Shown piece by piece: positions 1 through 8,331 of a stretch of 64,000 nt of DNA. Under the pieces are notes generated by a model. It ran no database searches. It was not told the DNA's origin and saw only the letters and a program-made list of their open reading frames with translations. Source of the DNA: Stenotrophomonas raiganjensis (SeqCode) (GTDB taxonomy: Bacteria; Pseudomonadota; Gammaproteobacteria; Xanthomonadales; Xanthomonadaceae); assembly GCF_030658505.1 (NCBI RefSeq), contig NZ_JAUTXR010000180.1, positions 186,001 to 250,000 of the forward strand, read 5' to 3'. The stretch's first letter is position 1. Every line of letters starts with the position of its first letter. Both the position numbers and the translations under genes were made by a program.

Positions 1-168
1 CATCTTCTCGCGCTCGGCCGGGTCCAGGTCGATGCGGACCTCGGTCCACTGCTGGCCCTTGCTCTTCAGGAAGTTCTTGGCGGCCACGCAGTACGGGCAG
101 ACGGCGGTGGAATAGATGGTGATGGCGGGGGCACCGCCGGCGGTCTGGGCTGTCACGGGAAACTCCAC
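1..168 (-). CDS. Glutaredoxin, C-terminus beyond window
   Basis: Fifty-six codons are visible before the gene runs off the left edge. A CPYC redox active site lies at about residues 24-27, within a strand-turn-helix typical of glutaredoxins (TIYSTAVCPYC, then KNFLKSKG). Glutaredoxins reduce protein or glutathione mixed disulfides in the cytoplasm using glutathione. The start is uncertain: in-frame GTG codons lie at 168 and 156, and the upstream ATG at 189 is followed directly by a stop. The extra N-terminal residues before the first strand are longer than in minimal GrxC, so the 156 start is possible. The gene is divergent from the M48 protease on the plus strand. Confidence 0.82.
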   Translation of the reverse strand, partial: MEFPVTAQTAGGAPAITIYSTAVCPYCVAAKNFLKSKGQQWTEVRIDLDPAEREKM

Positions 169-244
169 GATGGATCGACGGTCTACATATGGTACCGGTG
201 CGCTGGAATTTCCACGCCACGGCCGCAACACTGTGGATTAACGA

Positions 245-1945
245 ATGGTTGCCCCCCGCCCTGCCACGCTTGGCGCGCCCCGCCCGAGGACCTTCTGCTT
301 GCGAGCCCTGCTGCTGACTACCGCCGTCACCCTGGCCCTGGCCATGCCGCTGGCCCAGGCCCAGGAGAAGCTGCCCGACATCGGCTCCTCGGCCGGCGAG
401 CTGCTGACCCCGGCCCGCCAGGCCGAGTACGGCGCGATGATGCTGCGCGAGCTGCGCAACTACGGCTATCTGCTGGACGACCCGCTGGTCAACGACTGGC
501 TGCAGACCATGGGCACCCGGCTCGGCTCCAACAGCGACCAGCCACGCCAGCCTTACACGTTCTTCGTGATGAAGGACCGCCAGATCAACGCCTTTGCCAC
601 GCTGGGGGGCTACATCGGGGTCAACGCCGGGCTGGTGCTGACCGCCGAGCGCGAGGACGAAGTGGCGGCGGTGCTGTCCCACGAAATCGCCCACGTTACC
701 CAGCAGCACGTGCTGCGCGGAGTCGAGCGCGCCCAGCGCGACCAGATCCCGATCCTGCTCGGCATGCTGGCAGCGGTGGTGGCCGCCCAGGCCAGCAACA
801 GCACGTCGTCCGGCAATGCGACGATGGCCGCGATCAGCTCGGGCATGGGCCTGATGCAACAGCGGCAGATCAACTACACCCGATCCAACGAGTCCGAGGC
901 CGACCGCCTCGGCATCCGCACCCTGGCGCGCAGCGGCTACGACGTGGATGCCATGGCCGGCTTCTTCGAGCGGATGTCAGCGGCCATGCGTGGCAACGAG
1001 GGCGGCTACAGCGTGCCCGAGTTCCTGCGCACGCACCCGGTCAACATCACCCGCATCAGCGAGGCCAAGGCCCGCGCCGAGCAGATGAAGAAAGACACGG
1101 TGCTGCTGACCACCAGCACCCCCAGCGGCGAGCGCAAGGAACGCGTGGACCCGGCCGACCCGAGCCTGGCCGAGCCGTTGCTGCGCGGCAACAACCCACT
1201 GCTGCCCAGCAGCGTGCTGCGCATCCCGATGGGCCAGCTCACCCGCGGTGCCAGTGGCGACTTCGAGTGGGCGCGCGAGCGCCTGCGCGTGCTGAGCGCC
1301 GATTCCACCGCCGAGCTGGAACGCGAGTACGCCGACATGGCCAAGCGGCAGAAGGACGGACTCAATGAGGCCCAGCGCTATGGCCAGGCCCTGGCCATCA
1401 TGCGCGGCGGCCGCAGCGGCGCCGCGCAGGCGCGGCAGACCCTGGCGGGCCTGCTGCAGACCCGTCCGGACAACCTTTGGCTGGCGCTGGGCCTGGGCGA
1501 GGCCGAGTCACGCGCCGGCCAGGCCGCCCAGGCCAACAGCCGCTTCGAACAGCTGCTGCGCGAGCACCCCAACAGCCGCCCGGTGGCGCTGACCTACGCC
1601 GAGATCCTGAACGAACAGGGCAGCCGCGAGGCCGGCCAACGGGCACAGGCGATGCTGCGGCCCCTGCTGTCGCAAAGTGGTAACGATCCAGTCTTCCAGC
1701 AGCGCTACGCCCGCGCCAGCGAGCTGGCCGGTGACAGCGTGCGCGCCAGCGAAGCCTATGCCGAGGCCGCCTTCCTCAGCGGCCGTCCAGAGCAGTCGCT
1801 GATGCAGCTGCAGGCGCTCAAGCGCAACCCGGCACTGGACTATGTCGGCCGGGCACGGGTGGATGCTCGCATCGAAGCGATCACCCCCACCGTACTGGAG
1901 CTGCGCCGCCAGGGCGTGCAGGACCCGGACCTGGACCGCCGCTGA
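245..1945 (+). CDS. M48 metalloprotease with C-terminal TPR region (BepA/YfgC-like)
   Basis: A 566-residue periplasmic zinc protease. A basic N-region and a hydrophobic stretch (about residues 19-38, ending AQAQ) form a signal peptide. The catalytic HEIAH motif is at residues 146-150, preceded by the GGYIGVNAGL segment usual in BepA, and the third zinc ligand is probably in NESEADRLG near residue 217. The C-terminal 200 residues are Ala/Leu-rich helical repeats that look like tetratricopeptides. In E. coli, BepA handles outer-membrane protein assembly, degrading stalled LptD and BAM clients; that role is inferred here from family membership. Length is somewhat greater than E. coli BepA (487 aa). 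It stands alone, upstream of phoB. Confidence 0.88.
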   Translation: MVAPRPATLGAPRPRTFCLRALLLTTAVTLALAMPLAQAQEKLPDIGSSAGELLTPARQAEYGAMMLRELRNYGYLLDDPLVNDWLQTMGTRLGSNSDQPRQPYTFFVMKDRQINAFATLGGYIGVNAGLVLTAEREDEVAAVLSHEIAHVTQQHVLRGVERAQRDQIPILLGMLAAVVAAQASNSTSSGNATMAAISSGMGLMQQRQINYTRSNESEADRLGIRTLARSGYDVDAMAGFFERMSAAMRGNEGGYSVPEFLRTHPVNITRISEAKARAEQMKKDTVLLTTSTPSGERKERVDPADPSLAEPLLRGNNPLLPSSVLRIPMGQLTRGASGDFEWARERLRVLSADSTAELEREYADMAKRQKDGLNEAQRYGQALAIMRGGRSGAAQARQTLAGLLQTRPDNLWLALGLGEAESRAGQAAQANSRFEQLLREHPNSRPVALTYAEILNEQGSREAGQRAQAMLRPLLSQSGNDPVFQQRYARASELAGDSVRASEAYAEAAFLSGRPEQSLMQLQALKRNPALDYVGRARVDARIEAITPTVLELRRQGVQDPDLDRR

Positions 1946-1991
1946 GCGCTGCATGACCGGTCGATGGCAATCCCGACCGGTTCCGGCCAGG

Positions 1992-2009
1992 CAGTCACAA
2001 ACATGTCAT
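1992..2009 (+). promoter_or_regulatory. Pho box upstream of phoB
   Basis: Two 7-mers in 11-bp phase, CAGTCAC (1992-1998) and ATGTCAT (2003-2009), are separated by AAAC. This fits the known PhoB-binding half-site CTGTCAT with an AT-rich 4-bp spacer. A -10-like TAGTCT begins at 2017. The phoB GTG start is at 2062. The site implies autoregulation of phoB, as in E. coli. Confidence 0.75.
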
Positions 2010-2061
2010 CAAACCGTAGTCTACTGGCACCACTCCAGTAACCGAGCCCTACGGTGTCCTC

Positions 2062-2751
2062 GTGCAGAAACGCATCCTGATCGTCGACGACGAGCCCGCG
2101 ATCCGTGAAATGGTCGCCTTCGCCCTCCGCAAGGGCGATTACGAACCGGTCCACGCCGGCGATGCCCGTGAGGCCCAGACCGCGATCGCCGACCGGGTTC
2201 CGGACCTGATCCTGCTGGACTGGATGCTGCCCGGCACCAGCGGCCTGGACCTGGCCCGCCGCTGGCGCAAGGAAACGCTGACCCGTGAAGTGCCGATCAT
2301 CATGCTGACCGCCCGCGGCGAAGAGAACGACCGCGTTGGCGGCCTCGAAGCCGGTGTCGACGACTATGTGGTCAAGCCGTTCTCGGCGCGCGAACTGCTG
2401 GCCCGCATCCGTGCAGTCATGCGCCGCGCCCGCGAGGACGACGAAGACGGCAGCGTGGCGGTCGGCCCGATCCGCATCGACGGCGCCGCCCACCGCGTGT
2501 TCGCCAACGACCAGCCCGTGCCGATCGGCCCCACCGAATATCGCCTGCTGCACTTCTTCATGACCCACCCGGAGCGCGTCTACACCCGCGCGCAGCTGCT
2601 GGACCATGTGTGGGGCGGCAGCGTGTACGTGGAGGAGCGCACCATCGACGTGAACATCCGCCGCCTGCGCAAGACGCTGGAACCGTTCAACGCCGAGAAC
2701 ATGGTGCAGACCGTGCGCGGCGCCGGCTATCGCTTCTCTACTGCCACCTGA
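2062..2751 (+). CDS. phoB: Phosphate regulon response regulator PhoB
   Basis: A 229-residue OmpR/PhoB-class regulator. The receiver domain (about 1-120) has the acidic pair D9-D10, the phospho-acceptor Asp at about 53 (LILLDWMLPG), Thr83 and Lys105 (VVKPFS). The winged-helix DNA-binding domain covers about 130-229 and ends GAGYRFS. When phosphorylated by PhoR under phosphate limitation it binds Pho boxes and activates phosphate-scavenging genes. The start is GTG; the reading starts MQKRILIVDDEPAIREM, typical of PhoB. A Pho box lies about 53 bp upstream. It is followed by phoR and ppk1 on the same strand, the usual Pho arrangement in this family of bacteria. Confidence 0.96.
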   Translation: MQKRILIVDDEPAIREMVAFALRKGDYEPVHAGDAREAQTAIADRVPDLILLDWMLPGTSGLDLARRWRKETLTREVPIIMLTARGEENDRVGGLEAGVDDYVVKPFSARELLARIRAVMRRAREDDEDGSVAVGPIRIDGAAHRVFANDQPVPIGPTEYRLLHFFMTHPERVYTRAQLLDHVWGGSVYVEERTIDVNIRRLRKTLEPFNAENMVQTVRGAGYRFSTAT

Positions 2752-2857
2752 GTCTCGTCGTGCCGGCGCCGCGCACCCGCGGGTGCCGGTGCCGGCAACT
2801 CTGCTATAACCCTCGGTTCACCCCAGTGAACCGCCGCACCTCAACGACGAGATCGCA

Positions 2858-4190
2858 ATGCCCCGCCACATCCGCTCTGCCTGGTTGAAGACCCTGGCCA
2901 CCGTTGCCGCGGTACTGCTGTTCGCCGGACTGGTGGGGTGGTTCACGGGCCACCTGTGGTTGTGCATCGCGTTGGGCGCGCTGGCCACCCTCGCCTGGCA
3001 TTACTGGCGCCTGCGCAGCGTGCTGCGCCGCCTGACCGCACGCCAGCGCTTGGGATACCGCCGAGGAAGGCACCGGCGTCTGGAACGAGCTGGACCGCCT
3101 GCTGTACCGCAACCAGGTGGAAATGCGCGTGCGCAAGCGCCGCCTGCTGGACATGCTGCGCAGCTACCGCGCCGCAGCCGCCGCGCTGCCCGACGCGGTG
3201 GTGGTGCTGGACCGCAACAGCCAGCGCGTGCAGTGGTTCAACGAAGCGGCCACCGCCCTGCTCGGCCTGCATCATCCCGGCGACCTTGGCGAGGCGCTGG
3301 TCGAGCGCCTGCAGCCGATGCCGCTGGCGCACTGGCTGGCCGGTGGCCGCAATGCCGAACCGATCCTGGACGTGCCCTCGCCGGTCGACCCGGCGATCCG
3401 CCTGAACCTGCGCCTGATTCCCTATTCGTCGGACTACTGGCTGCTGATCGCCCGTGACGTCAGCAAGCTGCTGCGCCTGGAACAGGTGCGCCGCGACTTC
3501 GTCGCCAACGTTTCACACGAGCTGCGCACGCCCCTTACCGTGGTCCACGGCTACCTGGACATGATGGACCCGGAGGATTTCCCGGGCACCGGTCCGATGC
3601 TGGAAGAAATGCGCAAGCAGAGCCAGCGCATGGCCCAGCTGGTGGAAGACCTGCTGACCCTGTCGCGGCTGGAATCGCAGGAGCACAGCGAGGAAGAGAC
3701 CGTCGCCATGCAGCCGATGCTGGCCACACTACGCCGCGAGGCCGAAGCGCACAGCCAGGGCCGCCACCAGATCAGCATCGACGATCTGGCCGGCGTCGAC
3801 CTGCAGGGTTCCACCAAGGAGCTGCACAGCGCGTTCTCGAACCTGGTCACCAACGCGGTGCGCTATACGCCGGCCGGTGGCCGCATCGCCGTGGAATTCC
3901 GCCGCGAAGGCGATGGCGCGGTGCTGGCGGTGCGCGATTCCGGCTACGGCATTCCGGCCACCCACCTGCCGCGCCTGACCGAACGTTTCTACCGTGTGTC
4001 CAGCAGCCGCTCGCGCGAGAGCGGCGGCACCGGGCTGGGCCTGTCCATCGTCAAGCACATCCTCGGCCTGCACCACGCGCGGCTGGAGATTGAAAGCGAG
4101 GTCGGCAAGGGCTCGGTGTTCTCCTGCCATTTCGATGCCGACCACGTGCGCCCGCGCGAGTCCGCCCCCCTGACTTCCATCGAAGAATGA
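2858..4190 (+). pseudogene. phoR: Phosphate sensor kinase PhoR, frameshifted
   Basis: The gene is split between two frames. Frame one starts at 2858 and encodes the membrane anchor (two hydrophobic stretches, about residues 12-48, ending LRSVLRRLTARQR). It then leaves the kinase frame near 3050-3053 (CGCTTGGGATACC) and ends at 3457. The rest (linker, PAS-like domain, HisKA box FVANVSHELRTPL, then HATPase with N, G1 and GTGLGLSIV boxes) continues one frame over to 4190. Removing one base at 3050-3053 joins both halves into a 443-residue protein, the expected PhoR size. A soluble 357-residue kinase could start at ATG 3117, which has AGGTGG just upstream. Either a real mutation or a sequencing error; the sequence alone cannot decide. 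It abuts ppk1 with a 4-nt gap. Confidence 0.85.
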
Positions 4191-4194
4191 CGCC

Positions 4195-6282
4195 ATGAGC
4201 AGCCTCGGATCCCTCCCCCTCCCCGTGAGCCCGGACAACGATCCGTTGCGTGACCCGGCGCTGTACATCAACCGCGAGCTGTCGCAGCTGGATTTCAACT
4301 TCCGCGTACTGGCCCAGGCGATGGACCCGCAGGTACCGCTGCTGGAACGCCTGCGCTTCATGTGCATCTCCTGCACCAACCTGGACGAATTCTTCGAGAT
4401 CCGTGCCGCTGCCGTGCGCCACGCGCAGGAATTCGGCCTGCCGCCGGCACCGGACGGGATGAGCCCGCAGGCCATCCTGAGCGCCATCCATGACCGCGCC
4501 GCGGAGCTGGTGGACCAGCAGTACCGCTGCTGGAACGAGACGCTGCGGCCGGCGCTGATGGAGGCCGGCATCGGCGTGCTCGGCCGCCACTCCTGGACCG
4601 ACCGCCAGAAGCGCTGGCTGCGCGCCTACTTCCGCAACGAGATCATGCCGGTGCTTTCGCCGCTGGGCCTGGACCCGGTGCATCCGTTCCCGAAGATCCT
4701 CAACAAGTCGCTGAACATCGTGGTGGTGCTGAAGGGCACCGATGCGTTCGGCCGCGCCGGCCACCTGGCCATCGTGCGCGCGCCGCGCTCGCTGCCACGC
4801 ATCATCCAGCTGCCGGAAAAGCTCGGCGGGCCGCAGAACTTCGTGTTCCTGTCGTCGGTGCTGTCGACCTTCGTCGATGAACTGTTCCCGGGCATGGAAG
4901 TCCAGGGCGCCTACCAGTTCCGCGTCACCCGCAACTCCGAGCTGGTGGTGGACGAGGAGGAAGTGGAAAACCTGGCGCTGGCGCTGCGCGACGAGCTGGT
5001 CGACCGCGGCTACCGGCCGGCGGTGCGGCTGGAAATCGCCCACGACATGCCACGCGAGATCGTGCGCACCCTGCTGCAGAATTTCGGCCTGACCGAGAAC
5101 GCGGTGTACCGCATCGACGGCCCGGTCAACCTCAACCGCATCATCCAGTTGTACGACCTGATCGCGCAGCCGGACCTGAAGTACCCGCCGATGACCCCGC
5201 GCACCCTGCGCGACAGTGACGGTATCTTCGAGACCACGGCGCGCCAGGACCTGCTGCTGCATCATCCGTTCGACGCTTTCACCGCGGTGCTGGACCTGAT
5301 CCGGCAGGCGGCGATCGATCCGAACGTGCTGGCGATCAAGCAGACCCTGTACCGCACCGGCAAGGATTCACTGATCGTCGATGCGCTGATCCAGGCCGCG
5401 CGCAACGGCAAGGACGTGACCGTGGTGGTCGAACTGCGCGCCCGCTTCGACGAAGAAGCCAACCTCGGCCTGGCCGATCGCCTGCAGGAAGCCGGCGTGC
5501 AGGTGGTGTACGGCGTGGTCGGCTACAAGACCCACGCCAAGATGCTGCTGATCGTGCGCCGCGAGGGCCGCAAGCTGCGCCGCTACGTGCACCTGGGTAC
5601 CGGCAACTACCACAGCGGCACCGCCCGCGCGTATACCGACATCAGCCTGATCACCGCCGATCCGGACATCGGCAACGACGTGCACCTGCTGTTCCAGCAG
5701 CTGTCCGGGCTGGCCTCGAAGATGAAGCTCAAGCGCCTGCTGCAGTCGCCCTTCACCCTGCACACCGGCATCCTCGGCCGCATCGAGCGCGAGACGCGCA
5801 TTGCTGCCGCCGGCCGCCCGGCGCGGATCATCGCCAAGATGAACGCACTGAACGAACCGCAGGTGGTGCGCGCGCTGTACGCTGCGTCTCAGGCCGGCGT
5901 TCAGATCGACCTGATCATCCGCGGCGCCTGCACCCTGCGCCCGGGCGTGCCGGGCGTGTCGGACAACATCCGCGTGCGCTCGATCGTCGGCCGGTTCCTG
6001 GAGCACAGCCGCGTCTACTGGTTCGGCAACGATGGCGCGCCGGAGATGTACTGCGCCAGCGCCGACTGGCTGGAACGCAATCTGCTGCGCCGGGTGGAAA
6101 CCTGCTTCCCGATCCTGGACCCTGAACTGGCCAAGCGGGTCTATCGCGAGGTGCTGCAGAACTACCTGGACGACAACCTCAACGCCTGGGAACTGGACGC
6201 CGATGGCGTCTACCACAAGCGCGCACCGGCCCACGACGAAGCCCCGCACTCTGCGCAGATGGCATTGATGCAGGGACTCTGA
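4195..6282 (+). CDS. ppk1: Polyphosphate kinase 1
   Basis: A 695-residue enzyme that reversibly transfers the ATP gamma-phosphate to polyphosphate chains. The N-terminus ([16 protein letters not shown]) and the helical domain with [11 protein letters not shown] are diagnostic. The phospholipase-D-like C-terminal half carries YKTHAKMLL, whose His is the likely phospho-acceptor by homology, then [17 protein letters not shown] and the second catalytic region. Length matches the family (about 690). It lies 4 nt after the phoR stop, so phoB-phoR-ppk1 is probably one Pho-controlled unit. Its degradative partner ppx lies 371 bp downstream on the same strand, separated by repeat DNA. Confidence 0.97.
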   Translation: MSSLGSLPLPVSPDNDPLRDPALYINRELSQLDFNFRVLAQAMDPQVPLLERLRFMCISCTNLDEFFEIRAAAVRHAQEFGLPPAPDGMSPQAILSAIHDRAAELVDQQYRCWNETLRPALMEAGIGVLGRHSWTDRQKRWLRAYFRNEIMPVLSPLGLDPVHPFPKILNKSLNIVVVLKGTDAFGRAGHLAIVRAPRSLPRIIQLPEKLGGPQNFVFLSSVLSTFVDELFPGMEVQGAYQFRVTRNSELVVDEEEVENLALALRDELVDRGYRPAVRLEIAHDMPREIVRTLLQNFGLTENAVYRIDGPVNLNRIIQLYDLIAQPDLKYPPMTPRTLRDSDGIFETTARQDLLLHHPFDAFTAVLDLIRQAAIDPNVLAIKQTLYRTGKDSLIVDALIQAARNGKDVTVVVELRARFDEEANLGLADRLQEAGVQVVYGVVGYKTHAKMLLIVRREGRKLRRYVHLGTGNYHSGTARAYTDISLITADPDIGNDVHLLFQQLSGLASKMKLKRLLQSPFTLHTGILGRIERETRIAAAGRPARIIAKMNALNEPQVVRALYAASQAGVQIDLIIRGACTLRPGVPGVSDNIRVRSIVGRFLEHSRVYWFGNDGAPEMYCASADWLERNLLRRVETCFPILDPELAKRVYREVLQNYLDDNLNAWELDADGVYHKRAPAHDEAPHSAQMALMQGL

Positions 6283-6290
6283 CCCGATGG

Positions 6291-6372
6291 GTGCCGACCG
6301 TGGTCGGCACAGCAGCGTTCATGCAGAACACCGGGGTCAGAGCCCGTTGCGCAGCAACGGGATCCGACCCCG
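6291..6372. repeat. REP-like hairpin plus GGGGTC hairpin
   Basis: Two short inverted repeats follow ppk1. The first, 6291-6310, is GTGCCGACC-GT-GGTCGGCAC. The second, 6332-6372, opens with CGGGGTC and closes with GACCCCG around an inner CCCGTTGC/GCAACGGG stem. The second type recurs at 10004-10042 and 57493-57527. Neither has a run of T after the stem, so a simple terminator role is not obvious, though they may stabilise the ppk1 3' end. Confidence 0.6.
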
Positions 6373-6382
6373 TGCCGTCCAG

Positions 6383-6581
6383 CAGATCGCAGAGAACTGT
6401 CGAAGGCGGGATGGAGCCGGTGGCAGGGGTGTGAGCCGCATGGATGCGGCGACCAAGCCCCCATGGACGGGTTCACGGCGTCCCCTGCCATCGGACCCAC
6501 CCCGCCATCCCACGGAGAGCCCGCTGTTGCTGTTGCTGTTGCTGTTGCCGTTGATTCGGCGGGTGCAGGGCGCAGCCCTGC
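6383..6581 (-). repeat. Composite hairpin repeat, copy A (type I, reversed)
   Basis: Order on the plus strand: a degenerate CAGATCGCAGAGAACTG end, a 25-bp inverted repeat (6405-6429 with 6482-6506) enclosing a core with CCGCATGGATGCGG and CCCCCATGGACGGG, then a hexamer tract of about five GTTGCT-type units (6524-6556), then the hairpin GCAGGGC-GCA-GCCCTGC (6565-6581). The arms pair throughout apart from a few mismatches and wobbles. The reverse complement aligns with copies at 39021 and 47487. No ORF or transposase is present. Confidence 0.7.
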
Positions 6582-6641
6582 CGCACTCCCCTCTTCCAAA
6601 ATGTGAAGGCCGCGCGGTGACGAGCACACCGCCCCTTCGGC

Positions 6642-6654
6642 TAACATTCGTCCA
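6642..6654 (+). promoter_or_regulatory. Possible leaderless start of ppx
   Basis: A -10-like TAACAT (6642-6647) ends 6 nt before the ppx ATG at 6654. Transcription starting the usual 6-7 nt after the -10 would begin at or next to the A of the ATG. No Shine-Dalgarno sequence is visible in the sequence before the ATG. The -35 is weak. Confidence 0.4.
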
Positions 6655-8180
6655 TGCCGCACACCACCACGACTCCGCCCGCATTGCAGGATGGCGACCT
6701 GCTGGCCGCCATCGACCTTGGCTCCAATAGTTTCCACATGGTCATCGCGCGCTACACGCTCGGCCAGCTGCGGGTGATCGACCGCCTGCGCGAGACGGTG
6801 CGCATGGCCGATGGCCTGGATGGCAAGGGAGGCCTCTCCTCCGCTGCACGCCAACGTGCGCTGGAATGCCTGGCCCGTTTCGGCCAGCGCATCCGCAATG
6901 TGCCGCCGCACCGGGTACGTGCGCTGGCCACCAACACCGTGCGTCAGCTGCGCTCGCCGCAATCGTTCCTGGTTCCCGCCGAGACGGCGCTGGGGCATGC
7001 CATTGAAGTGGTCAGCGGACGCGAGGAGGCGCGCCTGATCTACCTTGGCGTGGCCCACGCGCAACCGCCCAAGCCCGGCCAGCGCCGGCTGGTCATCGAC
7101 ATCGGCGGCGGCTCCACGGAGTTCATCATCGGCATGGGCATGCAGACCCTGGAGCGCGAGAGCCTGCAGGCCGGCTGCATTGCCAGTACCCGTCGTTTCT
7201 TCCCGGGTGGCAAGCTGAGCAAGAAGCGCTGGAAGGACGCGCTGGCCGAGATCGGCCGCGAGTTCCAGCCGTTCGCCAGCAAGTACCGCGCGCTGGGCTG
7301 GCAGGAAGCCCTGGGCTCGTCCGGCACGCACAAAGCGATCAGCGAGATCTGCGCGACGATGAAGCTGAGCAAGGGCGCGATCACCGCCGAGGCCCTGCCA
7401 CAGCTGCGCGATGAACTGCTGAAAGCCAAGAAGATCGACGACATCCAGCTGCCGGGGCTGTCCAGCGACCGCCGCCCGATCATCGCCGGTGGCATCCTGG
7501 TACTCGAAGCCGCCTTCCAGGCACTGGGCCTGCAGAAGCTGCTGGTCAGCAAGGCGGCGATGCGGGAAGGCATCCTGTACGACATCGTCGGCCGCGCCGG
7601 CGAGAACGACCTGCGCGACGAATCGGTGGCGGCGCTCAGCCAGCGCTATGGCATCGATACGGTGCAGGCCGACCGCGTGCAGGACACCGCGCTGTCACTG
7701 CTGGAGCAGGTGCAGGAGCGCTGGAGGCTTGATGCCGACGACGCGCGCATGCTCGGCTGGGCTGCGCGCCTGCATGAGCTGGGCCTGATGATCGCCCACA
7801 GCGGTTACCACGTGCATGGCAGCTACGTGCTGGAGCACTCGGACATCGCCGGCTTCTCCCGGCAGGAGCAGCAGATGCTGGCCGCGCTGGTGCGCAGCCA
7901 TCGCCGCAGCGTGACCAAGACCGCCTTTGACGCCCTGCCCGAGCGCCTGCTGCTGACCGCACGCCGGTTGGCCGCCCTGCTGCGCCTGGCGGTGCTGCTC
8001 AACCGTGCCCATGAGGACGCACCGCTGCCGGTCCTGGAACTGACCGCCGACGACAACCGCCTGTCGCTGATCGTGCCGCAGGCCTTCATCGATGCCCGCC
8101 CGCTGCTGCGCGCCGACCTGATCGGCGAGACCGACGGCATCGCCGGGCTGGGCATCCAGTTCCGGCCGTTCGTGGCCTGA
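6654..8180 (+). CDS. ppx: Exopolyphosphatase, Ppx/GppA family
   Basis: A 508-residue phosphatase that removes terminal phosphate from polyphosphate and may also act on pppGpp. The ASKHA fold is shown by DLGSNSFHMVIARY near residue 22 and VIDIGGGSTEFIIG near 146. The C-terminal HD-like helical domain (about 320-500) contains LHELGLMIAHSGYHVHG. Length agrees with E. coli Ppx (513). It is encoded after ppk1 but separated by 371 bp of repeat DNA, and probably has its own promoter directly abutting the start codon. Ppx versus GppA cannot be settled by sequence reading; the ppk1 context and the long C-terminal domain favour Ppx. Confidence 0.93.
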   Translation: MPHTTTTPPALQDGDLLAAIDLGSNSFHMVIARYTLGQLRVIDRLRETVRMADGLDGKGGLSSAARQRALECLARFGQRIRNVPPHRVRALATNTVRQLRSPQSFLVPAETALGHAIEVVSGREEARLIYLGVAHAQPPKPGQRRLVIDIGGGSTEFIIGMGMQTLERESLQAGCIASTRRFFPGGKLSKKRWKDALAEIGREFQPFASKYRALGWQEALGSSGTHKAISEICATMKLSKGAITAEALPQLRDELLKAKKIDDIQLPGLSSDRRPIIAGGILVLEAAFQALGLQKLLVSKAAMREGILYDIVGRAGENDLRDESVAALSQRYGIDTVQADRVQDTALSLLEQVQERWRLDADDARMLGWAARLHELGLMIAHSGYHVHGSYVLEHSDIAGFSRQEQQMLAALVRSHRRSVTKTAFDALPERLLLTARRLAALLRLAVLLNRAHEDAPLPVLELTADDNRLSLIVPQAFIDARPLLRADLIGETDGIAGLGIQFRPFVA

Positions 8181-8253
8181 GCCAGGTTGACAGGGGTGGC
8201 GCGCCTCGCCGCGGCATGGAGCGCGTCCATGCACGGCTGGGGGCCGGCACGCT

Positions 8254-8282
8254 ACGTCATCGGGCGGTCGCAAAGCGGTCAT
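8254..8282 (+). promoter_or_regulatory. Putative triple Pho box before the glycosyltransferase
   Basis: Three 7-mers in exact 11-bp phase: ACGTCAT (8254-8260), CGGTCGC (8265-8271) and CGGTCAT (8276-8282). The spacers are CGGG and AAAG. The last two units match the PhoB half-site CTGTCAT at five and six of seven positions if purine/pyrimidine drift at position 2 is allowed, and have an AT-rich spacer. The glycosyltransferase ATG is 50 nt downstream. Confidence 0.5.
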
Positions 8283-8331
8283 ATCGGCTACATCGCCAGG
8301 GCCGAGCATGCCGGAAACCCGGAGGCCCGCC

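Noticed and set aside
2858..4190. Two separate genes (small membrane protein and soluble kinase)
   Set aside because: The two frames join exactly into a full-length PhoR, and the first frame past the shift is a meaningless Arg/Pro-rich stretch.
6524..6556. CRISPR-like or microsatellite array
   Set aside because: The period is 6 bp with no spacers and no cas genes; it is part of the composite repeat.
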